NCBI GenBank assembly: GCA_944739405.2 | Contig: OX123205.2 | Span: forward strand, 34,802,475-34,866,474 | Direction: 5' to 3' | Origin: Euclidia mi | Taxonomy: Eukaryota; Arthropoda; Insecta; Lepidoptera; Erebidae | DNA: 64,000 nucleotides | Shown: positions 12,085 through 24,299 of the stretch, one piece after another | How positions within the stretch are numbered: the first letter of the stretch is position 1 | Layout of the letters: each line of letters starts with the position of its first letter | Made by a program: the position numbers and the translations under genes | The notes under the pieces: generated by a model | Databases searched by the model: none | Told to the model about the DNA's origin: nothing | The model's input: the letters and a program-made list of their open reading frames with translations, nothing else

Positions 12085-12260
12085 CCATTAGACTGCCCAC
12101 AACGCACACCATTCGTTGTTTAGCGCCTACCCCGTGCCTCGGAGAGCACGTTAAGCCTTCGGTCACAGCTATCATGAAGATCTTTGACAGTTGTTACGGA
12201 GACTTCATAGTTCAAATATGCCGACACTGGTCTTAGCCGTGGTATGTCACTATCCCTTTG
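12085..12260 (-). repeat. Dispersed repeat family A, inverted copy
   Basis: Read on the minus strand it gives GGGATAGTGACATACCACGG, CTAAGACCAGTGTCGG, CTGTCAAAGATCTTCATGA and TCCGAGGCACGGGGTAGGCG. These match, in order, the plus-strand copy at 12690-12965. Confidence 0.55.
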
Positions 12261-12294
12261 ATGCTAATGCCATCTCAGGGTGATGTAGCCGAAA

Positions 12295-12349
12295 CGTTGG
12301 TTTTAATAAATAATGTAGTTAGAAACTACATTATTTATTAAAACCAACG
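12295..12349. repeat. Perfect 26-bp-arm hairpin with 3-base loop
   Basis: The arm begins CGTTGGTTTTAATAAATAAT and ends at GTAGTT. After the loop AGA the exact reverse complement follows. The perfection implies recent origin, by template switching or fold-back synthesis. Confidence 0.85.
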
Positions 12350-12689
12350 AGATCATTGGTTTTAAATGTTATTCTAGTAAATCCAAATTATCGCGATAAA
12401 ATCCGTAAATAGTAGATACATTTCAATGATTGATATGAATTTCAACATTGAGTAAATGTAATTTTTCCGCCTAGGTTATTCATTCATAAATAACACATTA
12501 CCGTATTTTAATATCAACAGTATTTTGTTCACATTTCAAAACGTTTACGTACTAACTACTAATTTTTGCGCTCCACTAATTAAGTTTGAAATAGTTTCTG
12601 TATAAATTTAGTAGTATGTCCACACACTATTTACGTGACGTGTCTAGTGTATTTAGTTTGTGTGGTAGGTACAAATATACCTATTTGGT

Positions 12690-12965
12690 TTTTCACAGAG
12701 CGACTGCCTGTCTGAGCTCTGCAACTCAAAGGGATAGCGATATTCCATGGTTAAAACTAGTATCAGTTTATTTAGAGGTACTGACTCTCTATAACGTCTG
12801 TCAAAGATCTTCACGACCTACCATGGTTTACACTAGTGTCAGTTTATTCAAAGGTAGTGACTCCTTGTACCGTCTGTCAAAGATTTTCATGACGGCCGGG
12901 TCCGGCGGCTTCCCGTGCTCTTCGAGGCACGGGGCAAGCGATAATAACCAATTTAATAGAGCCAT
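12690..12965 (+). repeat. Dispersed repeat family A with internal 76-bp tandem duplication
   Basis: Family landmarks are GACTGCCTGTCTGAGCTC, GCAACTCAAAGGGATAGCGA and, at the end, CTTCGAGGCACGGGGCAAGC. Inside, two adjacent 76-bp units (12745-12820 and 12821-12896) both start CCATGGTT and contain TCTGTCAAAGAT. A 122-codon frame across the repeat is an accident of its composition. Confidence 0.6.
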
Positions 12966-12969
12966 TGTT

Positions 12970-14520
12970 TCGAAAAGTCAGTAGTGCGCACCGTAGATTT
13001 GATCCCGGTACCATCAGCATTGCTGTCTGTCGGCATTTCCACCAGGCTATCGCTTAAATATCTATCTATATAAGTAAAATCCTCATCGTTCATTCTTAAA
13101 GGCGAGAATGGATGATAACCAATAAACGGAACAAAACACTTATTATTATTCCGTCTCATTCACTCCATTTACGAGTATTAATATCGATATCAGATCTGAA
13201 TGTTGATATATCGCTCAATCACTATTATTGCATATATTAACTGAACAAACAGTATCGATTCTAAGACATTACCGAGAGTCTTACAAAGGGACCAACACAA
13301 CTTGGCCCCTCATTTCATTTCATTCCCTCAACTATACGGAGCATATTTGTAATCAAATAGAGGTCTTATTTGATTGGTGCTGTATAATCTAATTAAGATT
13401 ATCTTTATTAGGGACATATGCCCCTTTCTATACTCTTTGAGGCCCAAAACTGGGATTAATGCGAATGAAATAGGGGGACTTATCTTTAGGTGGGGATAGA
13501 GGACGCGGGGTCATCTTTGATAAATTAGTGATATTTCCAGATTATTACTGGGTCGGTTATATAATAACATAAATAAGGCAACTTGTAAGGTATTGCAGAG
13601 ACAATGACACACCTTTACATATCCGGAGAGATCAGTTTTCACAAGCCTTAATTAGAAGAATCTTTTAGATCGGTCGGATCGGATCGGATTTTGCTTTACT
13701 TTTGAGATTACAAAGTAGTTTCATAGAGTAAAAAATCAAAGCATAATTTTTAATTACCTATAAAAAATCTTTTAGGTATTAGTGTGCCGATCTGCACTTT
13801 GCTAGAATAAAATGGGTAGAATTGAGGGAAAACGAGTGAATTTATACGTTAAATGCAAAGTTGACCGCACTTTAAAAGTTTATGAGACAGTCGGAAATTG
13901 AATACTTAGGAAAACTTCTCCAACCAGCAGACACGGTTCATGGCTTTACACTTTATTGGATTTGAATCGCCCGACGGCTATTTTTTAAATTCAAATGTAC
14001 ATATGAGTGTATTTTCCGTTTTTACATGCAAATGGCTTAACTGATACCGGTGAATTTTAATAGGGTAACCTTTAAAGATGGCCATACCTTCAGTAATCCA
14101 ATTGGTGACTAAGCCGATGCGTTTAGCCGTCCCATTTTGCCCAGTAAACTTCGCGTCCGGGAATCACACCACCTATTGGTGAAAACCGTTCAAAAATCAG
14201 CTCGACAGTTTTTGAGATTATCGCGTTACTAAATACAGACAGGAAAAACGCAGATTGCATTTTATAATATGTATATACATTTTTCTGACCTAATAACTGT
14301 CGCAAGAAATAGCCCATGTATGACAAACTTTCGTTATTTCGAGTCTGGGTGTTCAATGTGTCCGTTGGTTGTATGTTTGTAAAGTCCTAATACGGTAGTT
14401 GTCTTAAAAAAAAAAAAAAACAAAAAATAGTAGATTTATTTATTTACATTAAATTTAAGGTACCGTTATATAATATAATATAATTTGTGTGTACTTAATT
14501 GAATTAATGACTTTAAAAGA
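12970..14520. other. AT-rich stretch without recognisable gene
   Basis: Nothing with domain support was seen. An A-run of about 16 bases lies near 14407. The 77-codon minus frame at 14123-14356 has no recognisable features. Confidence 0.5.
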
Positions 14521-14529
14521 AATATGTAA

Positions 14530-14834
14530 GTGCGGTTTCAGATTAGCGTTTTATACGCGCGTATAAGCTCGTTTTTGGAAGCGCATGTAGGCGCGTATAG
14601 GCGCGCCTTTTGGCACACGCGCAACTCGTACGAGCGTTGACGCGCTTATAAGCTCGTATAACCACGAGCCGTCAAAATTCATGTTGACACTGACAAGACG
14701 TCACTACCGTTTCGAGCGAACACGCCCGTTTACGTGAGTCTGGTTTCTTGAAGCGCGTATTGTAGCGCGCGTGTAAGCGCGTATGCTAAAACGACCGTAT
14801 ACGCGCAGAAAAATACGCTAATCTGAAACCGCCC
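14530..14834. mobile_element. GC-rich MITE, PIF/Harbinger-like
   Basis: The terminal inverted repeats are GTGCGGTTTCAGATTAGCGT on the left and GGGCGGTTTCAGATTAGCGT on the inverted right. They are flanked by TAA at 14527-14529 and 14835-14837, fitting the 3-bp TWA duplications of PIF/Harbinger elements. The interior is full of GCGCGTATA-type words and is far more GC-rich than the flanks. It has no coding capacity. Half an element of the same family, inverted, is at 40325-40407. Confidence 0.75.
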
Positions 14835-15234
14835 TAAGTGTACAATGAACTGAATTTTATTATTTATTATTAATTTGAAATTTTGTTTCTTTGTTATATT
14901 AATCAAAGTAACAATATCTAATGTAAATTATGAAATGTAATGTAATCTGTAATGGGTCTTTACCTGATAATAAACAATTCTTATTATTATAATTATTATT
15001 ATTAAATCCCGTAAAAATAACTACATTTGCTGGCTACTAAGCAGCCCGTGCTACATAAGCACGGGCATTTTATTAATTAATAGAATTAAAACTGACATTA
15101 AAACCATGTGTTAGTCTGGGATTAGTGTTGCGAAAACATGTGGCAGTTCTTTACTTCAAATGCCTTACACATGCGTTTCTTATGGTATAGGTACGTCCAT
15201 GGACAGAACCTTCCCACACCCAGAAAGCGGACTG

Positions 15235-15440
15235 TAAGGACGACTTCACACTAGCGTTTTTTTTTTCCGCGCGTGCACGGTCAAGCGATAGCGACACAAC
15301 CTTGCTTATAAGCGCGTCATCACCCATAGGTATGAGTTGTTCGTGTACCTAAGGGCCCGCTTAAAAGCGCCTACATGCACTTTAAAAAACGAGCTTACAC
15401 TCGTGTATAAAAAGCTACTCTGCAACCGCTCAAACTACAC
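15235..15440. repeat. Possible diverged relative of the 14.5-kb MITE
   Basis: It contains CACACTAGCGTTTT, CCGCGCGTGCACGG, TTATAAGCGCG, AAAGCGCCTACATGC and AAAACGAGCTTACACTCGTG. These echo the GCGTTTT, TATAAGCGCG, GCGCCTACATGC and AACGAGCT words of the 14530-14834 family. Ends and duplication are unclear. Confidence 0.35.
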
Positions 15441-16377
15441 TGTACTATCTGACCACGCTACACTGAAATATGACAATAAGATTTACTTGACATATTTATC
15501 TCAACGTCACAAAATCCACTTGAACAATGATAATTTGAAAACAAAAGAGAACCACAAAGAAGACAATCCTCAAATTAGGTGTACCTAACTCACCAAAAAG
15601 ACTTGCCGTAGATCTCAAAAAGCTCTGTGATAAAATTAAGGCGAAAGCGTCTTATACGCACAAAAACCTTCGTCAGATTATAAAAGTACTTTTCTTTGTA
15701 AACACGACTTAATAACCCCTTTACCTTTTAGAATTAAAATACTTTTAATGTCCCTTTTTGCATAGGTTGACCAAAACTTTTGATTTTGTTAGGACAAGCC
15801 CAGCTTTCAGTCATCTTTAAGCACCGGTCTCGCCAACGACGTGTCTTAAGGATTCGATGCCCACACAAGACAACACATGTGTGATCAAAAAATGGTTATT
15901 TACAGTCTGGGACAATTAAGTAATCCATGTGTGCGTTGATTAATCGTTTGTCAATTTCCCCGAGACACAGGATTTACTCCTATTGCCGTAGTCATTAAAA
16001 AGGAAAATAAACTTATACCTCTTAGCTCACAATCGTTGCAATTGAGATATATTACATTAATATATTCATGTCCGCGTATCACGAAAGAAAAGTACTTACT
16101 GCATGTCACACTATAACAGTCGATTCAAACTTCTGATGTAGTTTTCAACAATGTCTGCCAGCAACGCAACTATTCTTATCACGTTTCAAGCTTGCGAAAC
16201 GAAAGGGAAGCTCAACTAACGCATTATTAATAGAAATTTCATCTTGTTGGCTTTGTTATACAGATTACAGCCCAAGTTATTGGCTGGAATTATGTATTAC
16301 CAAAATACGTTTATCCTTACAGTAGAGAACTAAAAGTTGACTCAGTTTCAGGTCAACATATTCAGTTCTATATTATA

Positions 16378-16590
16378 CTAGCTGACCCGGTGAAATTCGT
16401 ACCGCCATATTTTTTATTTTAATATTCACATTTTTTTGTGAATTTAAACCATTACTACTAACCATTCTCAAGTTCCCTTGAACACACACACAAAAAATTT
16501 CATCAAAATCGGTCCAGTCGTTTAGGAGGAGTTCAGTGACATACACACTCACACAAGAAATATATATATAAAGTTATATAAAGGCCAAGA
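16378..16590 (-). mobile_element. Helitron-like 3' terminus, non-autonomous
   Basis: On the minus strand the sequence ends GGTACGAATTTCACCGGGTC then AGCTAG followed by T. A short hairpin (CGGT/ACCG) before CTAG, with insertion next to T, is the expected 3' end of a Helitron. The element body includes the phrase ATCAAAATCGGTCCAG (plus strand) common to such repeats in insects. No helicase is present. Confidence 0.45.
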
Positions 16591-16677
16591 GGGAAATTGA
16601 CCTTCATTAAACTCGAATAAAATACATTTCGCTGCCAGCAGCTCTATACGCTTGGGTGGACGGTTATAGCGACAAGT

Positions 16678-16732
16678 GCTAGCCTTTATATTTATTGTTA
16701 ATATAAGATTAACAATTACCATAAAGGCTAGC
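16678..16732. repeat. Imperfect hairpin, 25-bp arms
   Basis: The left arm starts GCTAGCCTTTAT. The right arm, inverted, agrees at 22 of 25 positions with a five-base loop. No flanking duplication was recognised. Confidence 0.6.
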
Positions 16733-16739
16733 GTATAAG

Positions 16740-19320
16740 CTATATTTTATTGAAAAGTTTCCACAAAATACGTATAATAATTTTTATGTGGCATAGTAAC
16801 AAAAAATCCTCCATTAAAATATCCTCAGGAACTTTGTGGTAGAATCTCGACATATTTATTTCATGGTAACCCTACTTTAAGGTCTGATTATAACGTTCTG
16901 AGTGCTAGTAATCACGTGGACTCGAGTTCTGCAAAATTATGTAAAAACAGCCCTTAAACATGTACCTTTAGGGGCTACATCTGTTAGTTTTATTCATGAT
17001 TATAAATCCTCAAAGTAAGATACTTTGATTATAAAAATACTTTGATTTAAACCACCGTAGGTCTATTTTTGGATATTAGAGATGCAAATAAAGCACTTAT
17101 ATATAATTTTTGACCACAGTAGTATAAACGAGGTCTAAAAAGCCTTTATGTGTCGATGTCTAAATTGACCGGACTAATAGTTTTTTAACGAATGTTACGG
17201 TTTCATATCGGTTTGCCTATCCTTGCTCACATAATGTACCACCAAAACATCTTAAAACCTAAAAAAAGTGCAATTTCAACCAAAACAACAAACATGGCGC
17301 TTAAAAATTATAACGCTATTTACCACATAAAGTACACTGCTGCATTAACGTATCCTATATTAACACCGAAATAAAAATAAATGAACACACAACCCCATAG
17401 GGTAAATTGAATTTTAACAATAAAAACTCGGGTACAGATCTCGAAAAAAGCACTTCACCCGTGGACCATATTTGTGTATTAGTCACTCAGGTCATTTAAA
17501 AAAAGTGTTACGGTTGTGTTTTTTTACATTCACACGATTTGGGTTATCTCGCTCTATGCAAATATTGGCGGTAGTGATGCGGGTGAGCATGCGGGATTAC
17601 GGGATGTGAATAAAAATTAACGGGATGTGGTGTCATTCAGTGTAGTAACTTTGACGCTTGTGGGTTTTATGTTCCCATCATCATCAGCCTTTTTGTATTG
17701 TAACACTATAATGGGTTACATTTCTGAGCACATACCTGTTTTGATTACCACGCTGGCCAGGTGCGGGTTCGTAGTGTACACATTTCTTTAGGGAACATTA
17801 TTTTTTCAATATTATAAAAAAACAAGTAGCAAGAAAGATATAGACCACACGCAAAATACACGCCAGGTCGTGGAGTTGCGGAAACAGCCCGTGCTACCAA
17901 GTACCAAGATATAGACCAGTATCATAATTTTAAACCCTAGTAAGGATTTTGTTTGAGTCTCTTATATATTTTTGGAAACAGGCTCCTTAGCATATGCATA
18001 CATTCATATAAATTGCATTTGGATTAATATCATGAATACAAGGCCTCAAAAAAAGATTAACGAATTTATGCACGTAGATAGTAAGTTAACTTTTGCTCAT
18101 TATCAACATTTTTCCGTACATACAGAAAAAAAGCCCGAAGTCGAAAGAATTTAATTTTTACAAGATTTATTACGATTCCGGCGCGGTTGCGCCAACTAAA
18201 GTTAGATTCCCGGGATTTCGGGACAGCTGCCAACACTAGCCGTGGCTGATTTATTCGAGGCACCAGAGAATTTAAATTAGAGCACATTTCGTGTATTATG
18301 GTTATATATATTAAATGCGTAATGTACCTATGTGTTTATTTATCTTTCTGTTCAAGACATGAAATATGGAGTCTGCATAATCGTCCCGCGTTGCGTTATT
18401 TTATTTCTGCCATTTATTTTTCTCGTGTGAAAAATTATGGTGGTAAAGAAAATGAGGATCAAGGATCGCTATAGTTTATTAGCTTATATTAATTAAAAGC
18501 ATTGTTACCTGACCACTGGACAGAATCGCGGTAAAGTATGCTATTTGCTGTGGCTTAAGTGAGTCGGCTTAGAATGCCTTTAAAGGAGTGGCACTCACAC
18601 CTCTTCTGCTAGTCCCAACTTGGTCAATCACATTCTAATGACCAAGTGGAGGATTCGAGACCGCTCGCAAAGAGTTTCCACTGAGTGACTTAGAAAAAAC
18701 ATCGTATGTCCAACCAACACGTTTAAAAGTAAATTATATAATATATAATAATAATAATAAATTTTTATTAACAGTAATACAGAGAGCATAAAATACAAAC
18801 AAAAATGTTCTAATATAATAATACTATGGTTGCTGTGGATTTTCAATTGGTTGGAAAGAACACCAAATCCCTGTACTAGTAAGAAATTGTATCACAGGCG
18901 GTTGGGTCTCTCTTTACAAATTTGAGATTTGTATTTTACAATTCAGCAATAATATTACGTATTTAACAAAAGACAGTGGTCAATATAAAACTTAGTTAAT
19001 AATTAATAGCTACATAAATATAATAAAGATGATCATGAAATATACAGTATAATTGCTTGACGAGCATTTTAGAGAACTCACGAGCGTAACTTATAAAACT
19101 GAGGGTCAGCATAATCGTAAATGATGTCAATGTTATTAAGCCTTTATTATTTAGTTTGACGTACATAACTCGTGTGTGCATTTTATTAGACTAGATGTTT
19201 GATGTTATTAGGTCAATATTCTAATGAGGTGTGTTAGGTGAATCACAAAATGAAATATCAAGTCTTAAAATTAAATAATAAATGTGAAAAAAAGAATTGT
19301 AGATTAAAGGTCGAAAATAC
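16740..19320. other. AT-rich stretch, one SINE tail, no gene
   Basis: Near 17672-17760 there is a minus-strand SINE 3' fragment: CATCATCATCAGCC on the plus strand, then ACCACGCTGGCCAGGTGCGG, a pairing repeated at 47.47 kb. TA-rich microsatellite-like sequence lies at 18730-18770. Open frames of 60-73 codons have no support. Confidence 0.45.
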
Positions 19321-19336
19321 TAATATTACGTCGCTC

Positions 19337-20561
19337 CTAGGCGCCTTCATAATCCACGGAGTTTATGTACCTCTTCTCCGCCATTGTTCTTGCTGGGCAG
19401 TCATTAGAACCGGTGTTGTGGTTGCTGACCTTCTTGAAGTGTAAGCAGTTCGCGCATTTTGGGTCTTCGGATTTCCTAGTGCATTCCTTTATCGTGTGTC
19501 CTTGGTTGCCGCAATGACCGCATGTATATTGAGACTCTCTGCAAGACTTAGCCGCATGACCATACTGCTGACACTTATAACAGCGAGTAACTAGGGTGTA
19601 ATCCTTCACCGGGCAAGATGACCAATTTATAAAGATCCTGTCTTGGATTATCAGTGATTTACGTATGGCTGCAGATACTTTTATTACGTAGTTACAGGTC
19701 TCAACATCTTTACAGCCCGATTTATGACTCAGCTTGATTTCATTGAGAAAGGTCTCTAGGTTGCATCTTTGAAGTTTCTCCGCTAAATTCTGGTGATACA
19801 GGCACGTGAAAACTTCCGTCTCTTTCATATTTGAAGGTCTCTTTCATATTTCCAATGATCACAATTTTAGGCTTACGTTTGTGGGGTTCATTGACTATAA
19901 GGCCTGAGTTTGCATGTTGTACCGATTGTTTTACTTTCTCAATATCATCTTTGGTCTCGGTGCTGATGATCACGCCACCGTTCTTAATCTTGCGCAGTGC
20001 TCTCACGTGGAGGTTCATTTGTTCAGGCCTGATGATTTTTTGCACTAATGATTTAGTGTCGTCATTCGATTTCAGCTTGTCATTTGGATAGATTGCCACC
20101 GAACTTACGCTAATGGGCTGAATAAAATTATGTGCAGATTTTTTAACCATCTCAGCGAAAGACGTTGCAGAGGTGGTAGGTTTCGAGGACTCCTGTATGG
20201 ATTGCTTTAGATCTTGAAGGCTCTGAGACAAATCAAGTTGTTCTTGCTGGGATTTGATGGTAGAATGGGCCTGGATAGCATGTGCCTTAAGAGACTGGTA
20301 CTGAACTGCCAACTGCGAAACTTTAGTGCCCACGTTTCGACAGAGATTGCTGACTCTCATCTTCTGCTCAGAGTTTAGTTTTCCATATTGTGCTATAGAA
20401 CACACTTCATTGAGGTATACTTCAATGGATGACATCCAGTTCTGGATTTCAGGCGTAGGGATGACTTCAAGTGCTGGACGCTGAGGTGCAGATGCAGGTG
20501 CCGGAGTCGGAGGAGGACTCCGAGCAGTCTTCCTACTCGGAGTGAAAGGACTGTGATCCAT
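19337..20561 (-). pseudogene. Non-LTR retrotransposon ORF1 (gag-like), frameshifted
   Basis: ORF1 proteins of this kind bind element RNA and assemble the retrotransposition particle. The minus-strand ATG at 20561 opens a 273-codon frame: a proline/serine/alanine-rich N-terminus (about residues 5-30), a helical middle rich in Q and K, and a segment with VIISTETKDDIEKV and PKIVIIGN. The product then continues in another frame (from 19828) with three zinc knuckles: CYKCQQYGHAAKSC, CGHCGNQGHTIKEC and CANC...H...C. It ends at TAG. Two adjacent copies of a 15-bp word offset by 19 bp (about 19819-19853) cause the frame change. Three knuckles of this pattern fit I/Jockey/R1-group LINEs. No ORF2 follows, which is unusual since LINEs normally lose their 5' end. 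Confidence 0.85.
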
Positions 20562-20660
20562 TATATATTGTTCACAATGTCAATCACGATACATTTTATA
20601 ACACACAGTTTTGTTACGCTCGCAGATAGTTGTACGCGATGATTGAGGTCACGATTTAAA
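20562..20660 (-). other. Probable 5' UTR of the ORF1 element
   Basis: About 100 bp upstream of the ORF1 start differ from the AT-rich DNA beyond, with GCGAGCGTAAC and ATCATCGCGTAC on the minus strand. The exact 5' end of the element is not defined by a visible duplication. Confidence 0.35.
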
Positions 20661-23600
20661 AATATTTAATTAATAATTACTCATGTGATTTGACACGTCC
20701 GTTTTCAACAACAGTGCGAAAATCGCTTCGAGAAAACGATTATATCCTGATGATAAATGAACAATTTTCTCGTCGATACAACGACTGAAGTTTAAAGATT
20801 GTGAGATTAATGGTTTGGTTTTCGATTCCTAGGTTCTATTGAATTTCCCCTAGTTAAACTTTAAAACCTCCAGTTTTCTAAACATTAATTATATTCCTTA
20901 CATCCTGCGTAGCTGAAGGAGAATTATAGACGCACAATCCTTGTGATTTTGGTCTTTAAGTGTCAAATAAATCTAGTCTCCTACTCTCTAGTTATTTTAA
21001 ATATAACAAGAAGGATATGAAGATAAGTAAAATCTTTCACAATTAGTTCAATAAATATTTTATTTTATTTCAGATATCTTGTTGAGATGTATGAACTAAT
21101 AATAATAACGCCGAGCACCGTCTTAAAAACATACAATATATTTTATTGGATTGCGTATATTATCCTTTCGAAGCATCTATTGTTTTCGTCCCCGTTTTAA
21201 AGAAATAAAGACATATGCATTTCTGCATTTTTTACAACACTTATACAATTCAAAACTCTCTTCTAGACCAAACCGGCTTTTCCTAGCTCAATGACTTGTT
21301 GAGAAGAAAAGCCAAAACAAACTCAGAGTCATTGCTTTTTTCCTGTCATTTCATTCTCTTTCATCTCTTTGTATAATTACCTATATTCTTTTGAAGTCCA
21401 GACATAATAGGTTTAGATGCGAGTACAATGCAGGATATCGTCTGACGTTTATAACTGACTCAGCCTGTTAGTGGCTCGCATTCAACAGCCATCCTACGGC
21501 TCAACCTTCATTGAGGGAGCCAGCACGACCTGAATCATTAAACATTTTAAACATTTCGATCTGAAACGTCAACAATGTTTGAAGCACTTATTATAGAACT
21601 ATGTGCTTTAATATATAATTCGTCTCTTACAATGTTACCCTTACAATCCTTACAGTAAACAGAGGTCTTTTTTCCACATTTTTCAGTTATATTTCAGATC
21701 CTATAGTATACACTGCAATTCTAATCGACACATGACCACACTGAGCCAGCGAGAATTTCCCAATATCCCGAATTCGTTTCCAATACTTTTTTCACCATTT
21801 TCAATTCTTCTTCACACCAATCCATCAGCCTATGTGCTCGAAAATAAAACGGCTACAACATGTCACAACCTAATTGTATCCCTGACCTTCATTTCTTAAA
21901 ACAAGTCAAAATCATGGCAAGCTAACAAAAACAGATCATTTGAATAAAAACAGTCGCAAACACCTGACGGGGCATCGAGATTGGCGCTTTTATCTGACAA
22001 TCGAAGTGTCGGCATTCTGTCGGCAATTGTCGGCATTCGTCGGATTGCTGACTGGCTGACCATTAACCGTCGAATTACGTGTAGAGGTATTCGCTAGACG
22101 ACTGTTTAAAGCTTCAAAGATTTATTTTGTATGACAATATGAGAGATATTCGAACAAAATGCTAATTCCTTTTCAGAGTTTAGTACACTGTTCAGTGAAT
22201 ACATAATTAATAGTAAAAGTCTTTTGTTTGTGATCTGTAGTGTGCTATTGGACACAATTTGGAAAGCTATAACTGTATGTCTATTTTGGATTTGAAGAGA
22301 GATGACTATTTCCAACATTCATCATCATTTTAGCCTGGAGACGTCCACTGCTAGACATAGGCCCCGAGGCTCTATACACAGACCTCTCTATTTTGCAGTA
22401 ATGATAATGCTTGTATTTGTACCACCATTCGCGCAGAGTCTTGCGTAATATAAGGAACATAAAAATGATTTAAATCGCGAAGATTGAAGGGAAATTTGAA
22501 TGACAATCTTCAAAACTAACCACAGTACTCTTAAACACAAAAATAGATACAAGCGTTCACATCCAAAACAAACTAAATACATTTTTCTTTTTTCACTACT
22601 ATCAACCAACGCATCCTAAAAGATGATTTGTTAAGATCCAGCCCCTAAACGAGAAAAAGGCAACCACTGTTAACCCAAGGGTACATTGTTAGAAAAGTAA
22701 GTGAGTCGGAAGGTTATTCAGGTGGACAGTCGTTCTTATCTGCTCGGAGATTGACTGCGGTCCCACCCTGTATAAATTAGACATAGTCTTTGAGATTAAT
22801 ACGCTGCGGAGACAACTAGGGATAACTTAGAATATCTAGTTAAAGATAAATTGGAATTTGCAGTAGTGTTTCTAGAGTTTGTTTTATTCGGGAAGCAATC
22901 TTATAAAATATATTTTAAGCGGTATTTATAAACAAAGGAACTATGTACCTAATATTGCTACAAGGATCTCGAAAGTCTAAAACTATATTTATAAATAAAT
23001 ATAGAAAATAAAGCTAAAGGTGTGATTTCGCCTTACCGGACGCCTCGTAACTGCCGGTGCTTCGCTTGCCATGGTTTCATTTCCCGAGTGATCTTAAAAC
23101 TTTGCCTCCAAGCCTGAGTGTTGTTTGAACTTTGCTGTTGTTTCAATATTTTAAAGCCGCATTTTATAATTGTGCGTAAGTTTCTATAACTATATGTGTG
23201 TTTGAAGAATTGCTTAAACGAAGACTTTCTAGTCATTGTTCTTTGGTCGAAAAACGAACATGAATAAGAAGTAAAAACTATTCCTAGTATTCCACCGAAG
23301 AAAACAGCTTTAATCTATTAAGTAATTGGCCACACAACTTTTACTATTATTGCGCGCGAGGTACATGAATAATACATAGGCAACCAACATCCATATTTAC
23401 AAAGACAGCTTGCCCAAACACTTGTAGGTAGATACGTGGGAACGCGTGGGAACACGTCAGAGCCACACGAAATATGTACTTCTGTCAAGCGGCGAGAATC
23501 GCCAGTACGAATCATATATTTTCCTAGGAAAATATTGGTTTTGGCATACAATCCAGCTGTGTCTCCAATACTGTGAATAACGTTTGTAGATTGAAAGATT

Positions 23601-23870
23601 TGGGTCGTACCAGCTTTGTTTTACTGATATTTGGCAGATCGTTTCTACGTCCTAATGTACGGTTGTACCAAAATTGAATGAATTTGCTGACATTGGTGCG
23701 CTACATATAGCGATTAAGTCTTAGTCTTAAATTGAAGAGGAGGCAGTTTGCCCAATGTGCTTTAATCATTTTAATTGTAAAATGACTTGCCCTGACTCAC
23801 ATAATGAAGACCTAAAATACCTACTGAAGTTAAGCATGAAAATTGGATAGTAGGTTCAAAATGAAAGGAA
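20661..23870. other. AT-rich stretch without gene
   Basis: It contains a SINE tail fragment on the minus strand at about 22322-22385 (GTCCACTGCTAGACATAGGC with an upstream CATCATC) and a short cluster of TGTCGGCATT words at 22007-22040. Frames of 60-86 codons show no domains. Confidence 0.45.
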
Positions 23871-23879
23871 AGATTTTGG

Positions 23880-24296
23880 TTTTTTTAGTATGTGTGGGGT
23901 GAGACCGATTGTTAGAATTCCGAATGCAGTAATACGAGAGCGATGTGGCCTGAAAGAAAATGTCGTGACAAGGATTGAAAAGGTAATGCTGAAATGTTTT
24001 GGACACGTGGAGCGAATGCGTAAAGAAGGATTGACGAATCAAATATACAAGCAGATGTGTGTGGGCAAGTCGGTTGCAGTAGACCTCATAAGACGTTCGT
24101 CGACCAAATTTGGGACGTCTTGATAAACGTCCGAAAAAAGTCCGAATCACCCGTAACCGGCGAGTATGTATGAAAAGAGTAATTAATGTAGAGGAACCGC
24201 GTGAGGTTTGTAAGTAGGTACAGAAGCTCATGGCTTTCTGTTGTCTCTGCCTACCACGACGGGAAAAGGGCGTGAGCGTATGTATAGGTATGTCTT
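23880..24296 (+). pseudogene. LINE-A ORF2 3' fragment
   Basis: The plus-strand reading gives MCGVRPIVRIPNAVIRERCG, then LKENVVTRIEKVMLKCFGHV and ERMRKEG. This is the conserved C-terminal tail found in the LINE-A copy at 35301-35591. It is followed by a diverged 3' untranslated end with GTCTCTGCCTACCACGACGG, GAAAAGGGCGTGAG and a TATG-like end. It lacks the endonuclease and catalytic RT, so it is a 5'-truncated dead copy. Confidence 0.8.
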
Positions 24297-24299
24297 TTT

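Noticed and set aside
12616..12984. 122-codon plus-strand frame as a gene
   Set aside because: It lies almost wholly in a dispersed repeat with an internal tandem duplication and shows no protein features.
15045..15071. Short GC hairpin GCCCGTGCT/AGCACGGGC as a terminator or histone-type stem-loop
   Set aside because: Nine-bp arms next to no gene; likely part of an old repeat.
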